Part shown: piece after piece, positions 31,320 through 38,578 of the stretch
Position numbering within the stretch: position 1 is the first letter of the stretch
How the letters are laid out: the number at the start of each line of letters is the position of its first letter
Assembly: GCA_023249635.1 (NCBI GenBank)
Contig: JAHFCH010000038.1
Location: 1-38,960 of the forward strand
Length of the DNA stretch: 38,960 nucleotides
Direction: 5' to 3'
Source of the DNA: Fibrobacterota bacterium
Lineage (GTDB): Bacteria > Fibrobacterota > Fibrobacteria > UBA11236
Notes under the pieces: generated by a model
What the model saw: only the letters and a program-made list of their open reading frames with translations
Databases searched by the model: none
Told to the model about the DNA's origin: nothing
Translations under genes and position numbers: made by a program

Positions 31320-31332
31320 GGGAAATTATAGT
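31320..31332 (-). promoter_or_regulatory. Probable -10 region of the SGNH lipoprotein gene
   Basis: ACTATAATTTCCC on the minus strand contains the classical TATAAT and also resembles the TATATTTCC motif with one extra base. It lies about 20 bases upstream of the ATG at 31299, with GGAGGG in between. Confidence 0.55.
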
Positions 31333-31367
31333 TTTATCCTCCCCTTTGATAGCGCTTCCGTAGAATT

Positions 31368-31375
31368 TAATTTTC
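31368..31375 (+). promoter_or_regulatory. Possible -10 element of the FadL-like gene
   Basis: TAATTTTC fits TAnnTTTC in an AT-rich stretch, followed by a 52-base leader with AGGAGG before ATG 31428. It is divergent from the SGNH promoter about 40 bases away. Confidence 0.4.
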
Positions 31376-31427
31376 CCCGCCACTCACGATCCGTTTTGTC
31401 CTGGCTTGATTACAGGAGGAATCCCAA

Positions 31428-32726
31428 ATGCACGCACGGCTGGTTACCTACTCCGCTTTCATATTATCCCTAATGTCCTCCGCGTTTGCGGGAAGCGTCG
31501 ACAATCGCAATAACAACAGCGCGGATTTCATCCGCAATGTCAGCCGGAACGCTGCTACCGAAGGCGCAGATATTTCCATTTATAACCCCGCGGGAGCGGT
31601 GATGATGGAAGATGGGCTCCATCTTTCCCTCTCCAACCAGACGGTAGCGAAATTCAATCAGCATAGTCTCTCCCCCACCCAAACCGCCTCGAAAGTCACC
31701 TACCAATCGGACATCGTGAGCCCGGTCTATCCCACCGCCTTCGCGGTGTATAAGAAAGGCCTGTGGGCGGCTTTCACCGCCTTCAGTTTCCCCGGTGGCG
31801 GCGGTGAGCTGGAATACACCCACGGTTCCGCGACCACCTTCCTCATCCAGACCAACCTTCGAACCCAAGGGCTCAACGCGGATGCCTACCTGCGGTCGAT
31901 TTATTATGGTGGAACCCTGGGCGGCAGTTATCTCCTCCGGCCTTGGGTCTCGGTATCTGCCGCCGCCCGCACCATCTACGCCCGCACCGATATCACCGTG
32001 GACGGGGGCAAGGATTTCCCCCCGGGCAATACCTCCAAAATCATCGATCATATGGAAGAGGCCCGCGGCTATACGGGAGTATTCGGGGCCGACTTCTTCC
32101 CTCTGCCCGCCTTGACCCTGGGCATCCGCTACGAAGCCGTCACCCCCCTGAATTGGGAGGTCCAGAAATCCAACATCAACATGGAAACGGTCATCAAGGA
32201 CAAGACCACCCGGGAAGGCTATATCGCCAAGCTGCGGGCCGTGCTACGCGCGCCCGGCCAAACCTTCGACCGCGACCTGCCCGCCGTGCTGGGCCTCGGG
32301 GCCGGCTACCGCATCATCCCCGCCTTGCGCGCCGACCTTTCCATGAACGTCTATTTCAACAGCCAGGCCGATTGGGACGGCAAGGAAGACCTCCACGACG
32401 ACGGCTACGAATTCGCCTTGGGTGCGGAATACGCCGCCACCGGCATTCCCCTCAAGGCCAGCATGAGCGGCATGTACACCATCAGCGGCGCGGACCAGCA
32501 TGCCTATAACGTCGAGAATCCCGCTTTGGACAGCTACACGTTATCGGGCGGCGCCCGTTACGGGATCGGCAAGCGCTTCGGCGTTACCGCAGGCTGGGCG
32601 GGGAATTTCGCCATCGAGGACAAGGCGGACTTCCCCTTGCTCAGCACCCCCACCTATTCCCCCACTGCCGATCTCGAGAAGCGCGTACTCATTTACAGCC
32701 TCGGCGTCGACTACCGCTTTTTCTAA
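31428..32726 (+). CDS. FadL/OmpP1-family outer-membrane transport protein
   Basis: 432 residues. A signal peptide (about 1-21, ending AFA) precedes a FadL-type N-terminus: NNSADFIRNVSRNAATEG and ISIYNPAGAVMMEDGLHLSLS (the NPAG motif is typical). Alternating hydrophobic strands follow, e.g. ADLSMNVYFNSQADW, and the protein ends YSLGVDYRFF with a terminal Phe, as in beta-barrels inserted by the Bam machinery. FadL proteins let long-chain fatty acids or other hydrophobic compounds cross the outer membrane. ATTACAGGAGGAATCCCAA precedes the ATG, a strong ribosome-binding site. Its stop overlaps that of the convergent TRAP permease gene by four bases. Confidence 0.88.
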   Translation: MHARLVTYSAFILSLMSSAFAGSVDNRNNNSADFIRNVSRNAATEGADISIYNPAGAVMMEDGLHLSLSNQTVAKFNQHSLSPTQTASKVTYQSDIVSPVYPTAFAVYKKGLWAAFTAFSFPGGGGELEYTHGSATTFLIQTNLRTQGLNADAYLRSIYYGGTLGGSYLLRPWVSVSAAARTIYARTDITVDGGKDFPPGNTSKIIDHMEEARGYTGVFGADFFPLPALTLGIRYEAVTPLNWEVQKSNINMETVIKDKTTREGYIAKLRAVLRAPGQTFDRDLPAVLGLGAGYRIIPALRADLSMNVYFNSQADWDGKEDLHDDGYEFALGAEYAATGIPLKASMSGMYTISGADQHAYNVENPALDSYTLSGGARYGIGKRFGVTAGWAGNFAIEDKADFPLLSTPTYSPTADLEKRVLIYSLGVDYRFF

Positions 32727-34009
32727 GCCAGGAAGCGCACCAGCCACAACGACAGGCCCGGGCACCAGGTGATGATGCCCAGGCACCCCGTCAAGATGAT
32801 CATATAGGGCACGCAGGCCGAGACCACCTTTTCCATAGGCGCCTTGAATACCGACGAGGCGATGAACAGGTTGAGCCCGATGGGCGGCGACAGGTAGCCG
32901 ATTTCCATGTTCACGATGAAGATGATGGCGAAGTGCACGGGGTCGAATCCGTAGGCCGCCGCCATGGGTGACAGGATGGGGCCCAGTAGCAGAATGGCCG
33001 ACATCATGTCCATCGGGCAGCCCGCGATCAGCAGGAAGATATTGACCAGGATGGCGAACATCCATTTGCTGTGGATATAGCCCTGGATGTTTTCCGCCAG
33101 GCGCTGGGGAATCTGCTCCAAGGCCAGGTATTGGTTCAGCGATTGCGAAAGCACGATAACCAGGAACAGCGTGCCCATGGTTAGGCCACCCTGGGTCAGT
33201 ACCCCGGGCAGCTTGCGCAGTTTCATTTCCCGATGGACGAAGAGCTCGACGACGAGGGCATAGATGACCGCCACCGCCGCGGCTTCGGTAGCGGTGCATT
33301 TTCCCGTGTAGATGGAACCGAGCACCAGGAAGGGGAGCAGCAGGGACCAGAAGCCCTTGCGGGTGGCCGCCAAGGCCTCGCCCAGGCTGAAGCGGGCGCG
33401 GGCCATCTTGCGATGCGTCCACATGGAATAAATGGCGAGTACGGCGGCGATGAAGAGGGCGGGCATGACGCCGGCCTTGTACAAATCGCCTACCGGCACC
33501 GGACGCTCGGGGGTGGAAACCACCACCCCGTACAGGATCATGGGGATGCTGGGGGGTACGAGTACGCCCAGGGAACCGCCGGTGGTGAGCAGCCCCAGGG
33601 AAAACATTTCCGGATAGGCCGCCTTGCGCAAGGCCGGGTACAACACCGAGCCAACCGCGATCAGGGTAACCGCGGAGCTACCTGAGATGGCCGCGAAGAA
33701 CACGCAAGCCGCCACGCCCGTCACGGCCAGGCCCGCCGGCAGCCAGCCCACCCAAGCCTGGGCCACCGCCACCAGCCGCCGGGCGATGGAGCCTTCGGTC
33801 ATGATCTGCCCGGCCGCCACGAAGAAGGGGATGGCCAGGAGCATATCCTTGTTGACCGTATTGAACATGTCGGCGATGATTTCGACCAGAAACCCGTCGC
33901 CCAGGAATTGCACGCAAGCCAGGGTGACCACGCCCAAAGCCACGAACAAGGGCGCGCCGATCAGCAGGCAAATCACGGCGGCCAAGGTGATGATCCATCC
34001 GATCAGCAT
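32723..34009 (-). CDS. dctM: TRAP transporter large permease (DctM)
   Basis: 428 residues, about twelve hydrophobic segments, as in the DctM subunit. Clear family stretches are AIPFFVAAGQIMTEGSIARRL, here read as IPFFVAAGQIM and GSIARRLV, then SGSSAVTLIAVGSVLYPALR, GGSLGVLVPPSIPMILYGVV, and GYLSPPIGLNLFIASSVFK. The subunit forms the Na+-coupled elevator channel that takes substrate from the periplasmic binding protein. It starts two bases after the DctQ stop, within an operon TatT-DctP-DctQ-DctM. Substrate is set by DctP and, here, perhaps TatT. Confidence 0.95.
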   Translation of the reverse strand: MLIGWIITLAAVICLLIGAPLFVALGVVTLACVQFLGDGFLVEIIADMFNTVNKDMLLAIPFFVAAGQIMTEGSIARRLVAVAQAWVGWLPAGLAVTGVAACVFFAAISGSSAVTLIAVGSVLYPALRKAAYPEMFSLGLLTTGGSLGVLVPPSIPMILYGVVVSTPERPVPVGDLYKAGVMPALFIAAVLAIYSMWTHRKMARARFSLGEALAATRKGFWSLLLPFLVLGSIYTGKCTATEAAAVAVIYALVVELFVHREMKLRKLPGVLTQGGLTMGTLFLVIVLSQSLNQYLALEQIPQRLAENIQGYIHSKWMFAILVNIFLLIAGCPMDMMSAILLLGPILSPMAAAYGFDPVHFAIIFIVNMEIGYLSPPIGLNLFIASSVFKAPMEKVVSACVPYMIILTGCLGIITWCPGLSLWLVRFLA

Positions 34010-34011
34010 GT

Positions 34012-34575
34012 TCAGTTTTCCCCGGCCGCGGATGCGGGAGTGGATGCGGAAGCGGACTCCGGGATGGGGATTTCATCGGAACCCAGGGAAATGGCCCCAG
34101 TACGGATAATCAGAACGCATAGCCCGGAGAAGCGCAGGCCGATGAGAAGGAAGGCCAGCGGGATGACGGCCTGAACGATCCACAGGGGCATCCCCATGCC
34201 CAGGGAGACCTCCCCCACTTGGCGGGTTTCCAGCACGAAGCGCAGGGCCAGCCAGGCCAGCAGCAGACAGAGCAGCGCGGTGATAAGGCAAGCGACCAGT
34301 GACGTCCATTTGCGCATGGAGGGAGGAAACCATTTCTCGCCGGCCTGGACCACCAGATGGCGCCGCTTATGCACCGCCAAGGAAGCGCCCACGAACCCCA
34401 CCCACACCAGCAGGTATACCGCCAATTCCTTGGCCCAGACCAGACCCTGGTTAATCGTCTCCCGCAAGGCGAAGTCGGCGAAGACCACCAGGATCATGAC
34501 GCCCAAGGCCGCAGCCAGGAAGATTTCCTCGGCCCTGGCGAGCAGGCGATCGAGTTTGGGGAAGAAGGCGGCCAT
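34012..34575 (-). CDS. dctQ: TRAP transporter small permease (DctQ)
   Basis: 187 residues with four hydrophobic segments. The stretch ALRETINQGLVWAKELAVYL has the conserved position of the W-(A/T)-E-E motif of DctQ proteins (here W-A-K-E), and LVWVGFVGASLAVHKRRHL is also typical. The C-terminus carries a Ser/Ala/Pro-rich tail not needed for the fold. It supports the large permease in the membrane. It begins four bases after the DctP stop, with TAAGG overlapping that stop as ribosome-binding site. Confidence 0.92.
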   Translation of the reverse strand: MAAFFPKLDRLLARAEEIFLAAALGVMILVVFADFALRETINQGLVWAKELAVYLLVWVGFVGASLAVHKRRHLVVQAGEKWFPPSMRKWTSLVACLITALLCLLLAWLALRFVLETRQVGEVSLGMGMPLWIVQAVIPLAFLLIGLRFSGLCVLIIRTGAISLGSDEIPIPESASASTPASAAGEN

Positions 34576-34579
34576 GGCC

Positions 34580-35650
34580 TTACTTGGCGGGCGTGGCGGG
34601 TTTCACCGGGACAGGCTTGGCCGCGGCGGGCTTCGCCACCACAGGCGCGGTTGCCGAATGTTCCGCGCGGTACTTGGCCAGTGCCGCCTTGGTCTTGGCC
34701 AGCAAATCCGGTCCCACGGTTTTCGCGAACTCGGCATGCAAAGGTTCCAGCACGTTCGCGAATGCCTGCTTCTGCGCGTCGCTCAAGGGGTACACCTTCA
34801 CGCCTTCGGTTTCCATCAGCTTGATCACTTCCGGCTCCAGGGCGCGCACGCCGGCCCGGCCCGCCACCGCCTCGGCCTTCGCGTCTCCCAGCAGGATCTT
34901 GCGCAAATCCTCGGGCAGCTTATCCAGAAAGGCCTTGTTGTAGATGACCGCGCCCGGTTGGTACATATGCTGGGTAAGCACGTAATACTTGATGGCGGTA
35001 TGCCACGAAGTCGCCGTCGTGAACAAAGGCGAATTATCGAAGGCGTCCACCACCCCGGTTTGCAGGGAGGTCAGCACTTCGGGAACCGAGATGGGCACCG
35101 GGTTGGCGCCCAGGGCCTTCCACATGCGCAGGTGGATAGGCGAAGGTTGGGAACGCGCTTTGAGCCCCTTGGCATCCGCCGGGGTGAGTACCGGTTTATC
35201 CTTGGATCCGATGCTGCGCCACCCGTTCTCGTTCCAGCTTTGCAGGGTAAAGCCATGTTTCGACATCAGGTCGGCGTAGGGCGTGAAGAGCACCTCGTCC
35301 AGCACGTAATCGGCCTCATCCAGGGTGCGGAACAGGTAGGGCAATTCCAGAAGCTGCAACTCCGGGATCAACGAGGCCAGGGCGCCCACGCTACCGCCCC
35401 AGGCTTGCACGCGACCCCGCTGCAGGCTACGCAGGGTTTCCACCTCGCCGCCCAATTGGCCGCCCAGGTACAGCTTGAATACCAACCGGCCGCCGCTTTC
35501 CTTTTCCACCCGGTTCTTCATGGCCGTCATCTGCTCGCTCCAGGGGGTCCCCTCGGGAGCGATGGTCACGAAGCGGACTTCGATGGGCCCGGCCGCGGCG
35601 ACCGTGGCCGCCGCCATCATTCCTAGGGTAACAGCAAGGATACGACGCAT
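34580..35650 (-). CDS. dctP: TRAP transporter substrate-binding protein (DctP family)
   Basis: 356 residues. The signal peptide (about 1-22) ends AAA before GPIEVRFVTIAPEGTPW. Typical DctP regions follow: SGGRLVFKLYLGGQLGGEVE, ELPYLFRTLDEADYVLD, KGLKARSQPSPIHLRMWKAL and VLTSLQTGVVDAFDNSP. In DctP proteins the Arg in the K-x-R region binds the substrate carboxylate; here GLKARSQPSP places Arg at that point. The C-terminus has an Ala/Pro/Lys-rich extension. The frame opens at 35677, but ATG 35650 starts the signal peptide. It lies ten bases after the TatT stop. Substrate: an organic acid, perhaps hydrophobic. Confidence 0.93.
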   Translation of the reverse strand: MRRILAVTLGMMAAATVAAAGPIEVRFVTIAPEGTPWSEQMTAMKNRVEKESGGRLVFKLYLGGQLGGEVETLRSLQRGRVQAWGGSVGALASLIPELQLLELPYLFRTLDEADYVLDEVLFTPYADLMSKHGFTLQSWNENGWRSIGSKDKPVLTPADAKGLKARSQPSPIHLRMWKALGANPVPISVPEVLTSLQTGVVDAFDNSPLFTTATSWHTAIKYYVLTQHMYQPGAVIYNKAFLDKLPEDLRKILLGDAKAEAVAGRAGVRALEPEVIKLMETEGVKVYPLSDAQKQAFANVLEPLHAEFAKTVGPDLLAKTKAALAKYRAEHSATAPVVAKPAAAKPVPVKPATPAK

Positions 35651-35660
35651 GCGGGTTACC

Positions 35661-36656
35661 CTAATCGAACCAATCATGCAGGTGCTCCTTCAGTTGCCGG
35701 GCCAGGGCCTGCTCATAGCGATTCTCGGGTTCGGCGTCCGGCAGCGAGCCCGGCGGGGTGGCAATCACGTAATCCAATTGCTTGACGAAAACGTCCTTGT
35801 CCCTGGCCTTGGTCGCGTACAGTTCCGCGTACAGGGTCCGGGTGCCGAAGTAATTGGGCTCGATGGCGATGGCTTTCTCGAAGTGCGATTTGGAAAGCTT
35901 CAGGTCCCCGCCGGGAACCTTGGTGGGCAAGGCGCCGAAAAAGCGGTGCGCGGCGCCGTGAAAATACTTCTCGTCCAGGTCCAGCACCCTTTGGCTATAG
36001 GCTTCCAGCTTGGATTTGTTCCCCAACCGTACCATCAGGCTTTTGCTGGAAGCCCATTTGCCCAGGTTGGCGGAATACCAGTAGATGGCGTCGATGTAGG
36101 GCATGCCCAGCATCTGCACGGCCTTTTTCTCGTCCTTGGTTTCCTGGAAGGATTTCACGAAACCGGGATCCAGGGACATGGCGCGTTCGGCGGTCTCGAC
36201 GCCTTTCAGGAACAGGGAATCCTTGGCGGCGGGTTCGGTTTCCACGTAGTTGGCCACCAGGTAATAGCAACGCGCCAGGCGGCCCAGCAAGGCGGCGTCC
36301 GGGGCCGATTGCGAAGCTTCGATATAGGCGGCCAGAGCCATACGGGCCGAGTCGGGACTGCCGCGATGGGCCCAGTTGGCGTCGCCGAGCGCGCGCGCTG
36401 CGGATGCGGTTGCGGTACCGGGAGCGGGTGCAGGCCCGCCTGCCGATTGGGAACCGGGATTCCCGTGTCCGGCGGCCCCGCCGCCGGCGGAGTCCGGGGC
36501 GGCCGCAGCGACAGTCTCTTTTCCGGCCGTGCCCGCTTCCGGCGTCGCGCCGATGGTCGTGGAACGTCCCGCGCATCCTGCCAATATCCCCAAAAGCGCG
36601 GCCAAAGCCGTGCCTGCGGCGGTCAGTTGGAAGCGAGTCCTATGCAACGAAGCCAT
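35661..36656 (-). CDS. tatT: TRAP transporter T-component (TatT-like TPR lipoprotein)
   Basis: 331 residues. A lipoprotein signal peptide ends LAGC (Cys28), then about 70 Ala/Gly/Pro-rich residues lead to a helical domain. AIYWYSANLGKWA, YFHGAAHRFFGALPTKVPGGDLKLSKSHFEKAI and ELYATKARDKDVF agree with the TRAP T-component family, first described as Treponema pallidum TatT, a trimeric TPR protein that binds the DctP-like partner TatP. It is thought to help with hydrophobic ligands. The gene leads the TRAP operon, which supports the call. ATG 36656 follows GGGAGGG; TTCCTAATTTGG lies 24 bases upstream. Confidence 0.88.
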   Translation of the reverse strand: MASLHRTRFQLTAAGTALAALLGILAGCAGRSTTIGATPEAGTAGKETVAAAAPDSAGGGAAGHGNPGSQSAGGPAPAPGTATASAARALGDANWAHRGSPDSARMALAAYIEASQSAPDAALLGRLARCYYLVANYVETEPAAKDSLFLKGVETAERAMSLDPGFVKSFQETKDEKKAVQMLGMPYIDAIYWYSANLGKWASSKSLMVRLGNKSKLEAYSQRVLDLDEKYFHGAAHRFFGALPTKVPGGDLKLSKSHFEKAIAIEPNYFGTRTLYAELYATKARDKDVFVKQLDYVIATPPGSLPDAEPENRYEQALARQLKEHLHDWFD

Positions 36657-36679
36657 TCGCCCTCCCGTAGCTGTGGGTG

Positions 36680-36691
36680 CCAAATTAGGAA
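36680..36691 (-). promoter_or_regulatory. TTCCTAATTTGG promoter-like motif of the TRAP operon
   Basis: On the minus strand this matches TTCCTA and the TTT core of the TTCCTATATTTC motif. It is 24 bases before the tatT ATG. The nearby GC-rich strand gives no classical -10/-35 pair. Confidence 0.45.
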
Positions 36692-36865
36692 AAGGTTTCC
36701 GCTGCCGCTTTGGACAGGAATAGTGTCGTGAATGTAATCACCGCCTACGATTTCTGCGAGCTGCGGCCATCCCATCCGGCGGTAAATCAGGGCGCAAGCC
36801 GCGAACCCCGTAACCATGCCGGTTCCTCACTTTTCCATATCGATTCCCGCGGCGGTTTCTGCCCG

Positions 36866-36873
36866 TAATTTTG
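36866..36873 (+). promoter_or_regulatory. TAATTTTG element (exact TAnnTTTG)
   Basis: This is an exact match to the Bacteroidota -10 consensus TAnnTTTG, 50 bases before the start of the 290-residue gene. It is the only plus-strand promoter-like element I see in the intergenic region 36657-36923. Confidence 0.45.
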
Positions 36874-36923
36874 CATCATGCCCCGCGTGTCGCGGACCCT
36901 CGCTCGCGGGCAACGGAGCCTTC

Positions 36924-37796
36924 ATGCGCCTTGGCGAAAACAAACCTTTGCAGCGATCAGCAGCCTTGCCACCCATCCCCGAGCAAAGGGCGATCCAACA
37001 TTCATCTCCCGCCCCCGCCGGGCCGACCCCGGGTAACCCGAATATCGGACGGCCCACTCCGCCCTTCGACGCCAAGGGACGTTCTTATGATCTGTGGGGA
37101 ACCACCGATCTATTCAGCGGCAGCCGCCACGAGCGAATCGCCCATACCGGCGCCCCCATCGCGGCGGAGGCCGGCAGCCCCACCTTCTATCAATCGCGGC
37201 GCAACCAATTATCGGCCCGGACCAACCAAGCGCATATCGCCCACCTGACCTATCCCCAGGACAAGGAATTGCGCGAAAGCTACCGGCATGCGCGCGTTAC
37301 CGAGGAGAAGTTCACGCGCACGCATCGCGGCGACATCGACAAGGAGATCAAGGCGGGCCATCGCGACGCCTACGTTCCGCCCCGGGAATTCCGCCCGCCC
37401 AGCCTGGGCGCGGGCGCGAGCACCGATGCGACGGCCATCCCCGATACCCATCATCCCCGTCCGCTGCATCGCGATACCCTGGTGCGCCTCGACGATATGG
37501 TGAACAAGGCGGCCACGGCTTTCGTGAACAAACCCGGTAAGCAGACGGAGCGAGCCTACAAGGAAACCCTCAACGCCCGCACCGTATACGAGAAGCGGCA
37601 CAAGTCCGAGATCGATAGGGAGATGCGCAGCGGCGCCTGGAAGCAACCGACCATCGGTTGGCAGCATCCGGATTACCGCGAGCTGCGCATGGCCGATAGC
37701 CGCACCATCCAGGAAAGCGATCTGGTGGCGGGGAATCGCGTCTATGAACTGGGCCCGCCGTCCTTCCGGCCGCCTACCGGTCCCGACGGCGCTTAA
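36924..37796 (+). CDS. Unknown protein with a duplicated basic motif
   Basis: 290 residues, no signal peptide or span, rich in Arg, His, Pro and Tyr, basic. A helical motif occurs twice: EEKFTRTHRGDIDKEIKAGH and TVYEKRHKSEIDREMRSGAW, so about 40 residues are duplicated, separated by a Pro-rich linker (FRPPSLGAGAS). A related FRPP phrase recurs at the C-terminus (SFRPPTGPDGA). I recognise no family. The frame is open from 36816, but ATG 36924 has CGGAG seven bases before it and starts closer to the ordered part. It stands alone between the TRAP operon and the DoxX pair. A structural or nucleic-acid-binding role is possible; no evidence decides. Confidence 0.65.
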   Translation: MRLGENKPLQRSAALPPIPEQRAIQHSSPAPAGPTPGNPNIGRPTPPFDAKGRSYDLWGTTDLFSGSRHERIAHTGAPIAAEAGSPTFYQSRRNQLSARTNQAHIAHLTYPQDKELRESYRHARVTEEKFTRTHRGDIDKEIKAGHRDAYVPPREFRPPSLGAGASTDATAIPDTHHPRPLHRDTLVRLDDMVNKAATAFVNKPGKQTERAYKETLNARTVYEKRHKSEIDREMRSGAWKQPTIGWQHPDYRELRMADSRTIQESDLVAGNRVYELGPPSFRPPTGPDGA

Positions 37797-37842
37797 TCGC
37801 GCACTATCGGGTTCAGGCGCGACCGTTTCCGTCTCCCCGCGC

Positions 37843-38202
37843 TTACTCGTTCCTCGATGCCCACAGCACCAATGCGATGAGCGCGAATTGCAACGGTAGG
37901 CGACCCCACAAAAGCGCGGGCGGAAAACCCCGAAAGCGTTCGGGGTGCAGCGCCATATTCACATTGGCCGGGAAGATGGCGAGCAGCAACGCCGTCAGCC
38001 CCCATCCGGCTTGCTGGCGCAGACCGGGAACCAGCAGGGCCGCTCCCAAGGTCATCTCGGCGACGCCGCTCAGGTATACCAGCGGCAAATGCAAAGGCAG
38101 GTACGCGGGCATGATGGCCAGGTACCATTTCTTGTTCAGGAAATGATTTCCACCCGCCAACAAAAAGAAGACGGCCAGCAGCCAGCGGAGCACGGCTTGC
38201 AT
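37843..38202 (-). CDS. DoxX-family membrane protein
   Basis: 119 residues with four hydrophobic segments. It starts VLRWLLAVFFLLAGGNHFLN, the standard opening of DoxX-like proteins (hydrophobic span, GxxHF), and has VYLSGVAEMTLGAALLVPGLR and FPANVNMALHPERFRG, which are also typical. The family is named after a subunit of the archaeal thiosulfate:quinone oxidoreductase, but most bacterial members are uncharacterised. It begins four bases after the stop of the channel-like gene, so the two form an operon. Confidence 0.85.
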   Translation of the reverse strand: MQAVLRWLLAVFFLLAGGNHFLNKKWYLAIMPAYLPLHLPLVYLSGVAEMTLGAALLVPGLRQQAGWGLTALLLAIFPANVNMALHPERFRGFPPALLWGRLPLQFALIALVLWASRNE

Positions 38203-38206
38203 CGGC

Positions 38207-38548
38207 TTACGGCTCCAGATGGAAACGGTGCAGGCCGCGATGCAGCACGGGCGCGAACATGATGCCCACCGAAGTCAGGAAAGCCACGCCGCTATACATG
38301 GCATAGATGCCCGCGAACAGTTTGCTCGCCGCCGTGGTCATGGGAGCCACAGGCCCCATGCCCGTGAGGATCATGCTGGCGTTGAGGAAGGCGTCTATCC
38401 AGGGAAGCCGGGCCACGAAATGGTATCCCACCATGCCGGCTCCCAGTGAGAAGAGCACGATGAGCAATGCCAGGCGGCCATGGCGGAACAGCTTGGGAAG
38501 AAAGACGCCGATAGGCGTGAGACCGTGGACCGGGGCGGATTTGGGCAT
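38207..38548 (-). CDS. Small ion-channel-like membrane protein
   Basis: 113 residues with two spans (LALLIVLFSLGAGMVGYHFV and FAGIYAMYSGVAFLTSVGIM) around a re-entrant-like stretch ILTGMGPVAPMTTAASKLF. This TGMGP-(V/A)-x-P-xTxxGKxF pattern belongs, as I recall, to an uncharacterised group with potassium-channel-like (two-TM plus pore loop) layout. The canonical TVGYGD filter is missing, so conduction is unproven. The ending APVLHRGLHRFHLE is typical. ACGGAGG lies eight bases before the ATG, and GCTATTTTCC (38568-38577) may be its -10 element. Confidence 0.7.
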   Translation of the reverse strand: MPKSAPVHGLTPIGVFLPKLFRHGRLALLIVLFSLGAGMVGYHFVARLPWIDAFLNASMILTGMGPVAPMTTAASKLFAGIYAMYSGVAFLTSVGIMFAPVLHRGLHRFHLEP

Positions 38549-38567
38549 GAAGGAAACCTCCGTGCCC

Positions 38568-38577
38568 GGAAAATAGC
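38568..38577 (-). promoter_or_regulatory. Possible -10 element GCTATTTTCC
   Basis: On the minus strand this resembles CCTATATTTCC with one base less, about 20 bases before the channel-like gene ATG and directly after the stop of the upstream gene. Confidence 0.35.
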
Positions 38578-38578
38578 T

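Noticed and set aside
34196-35626. 476-residue plus-strand ORF over the TRAP genes
   Set aside because: Antisense to dctQ and dctP, which are unmistakable.
36623-36817. 64-residue minus-strand ORF over the start of tatT
   Set aside because: Overlaps the tatT signal peptide region in another frame and lacks a ribosome-binding site; probably not coding.
38207-38548. Potassium channel call for the small membrane protein
   Set aside because: The layout is channel-like, but the selectivity filter sequence TVGYGD is missing, so only a descriptive call is given.
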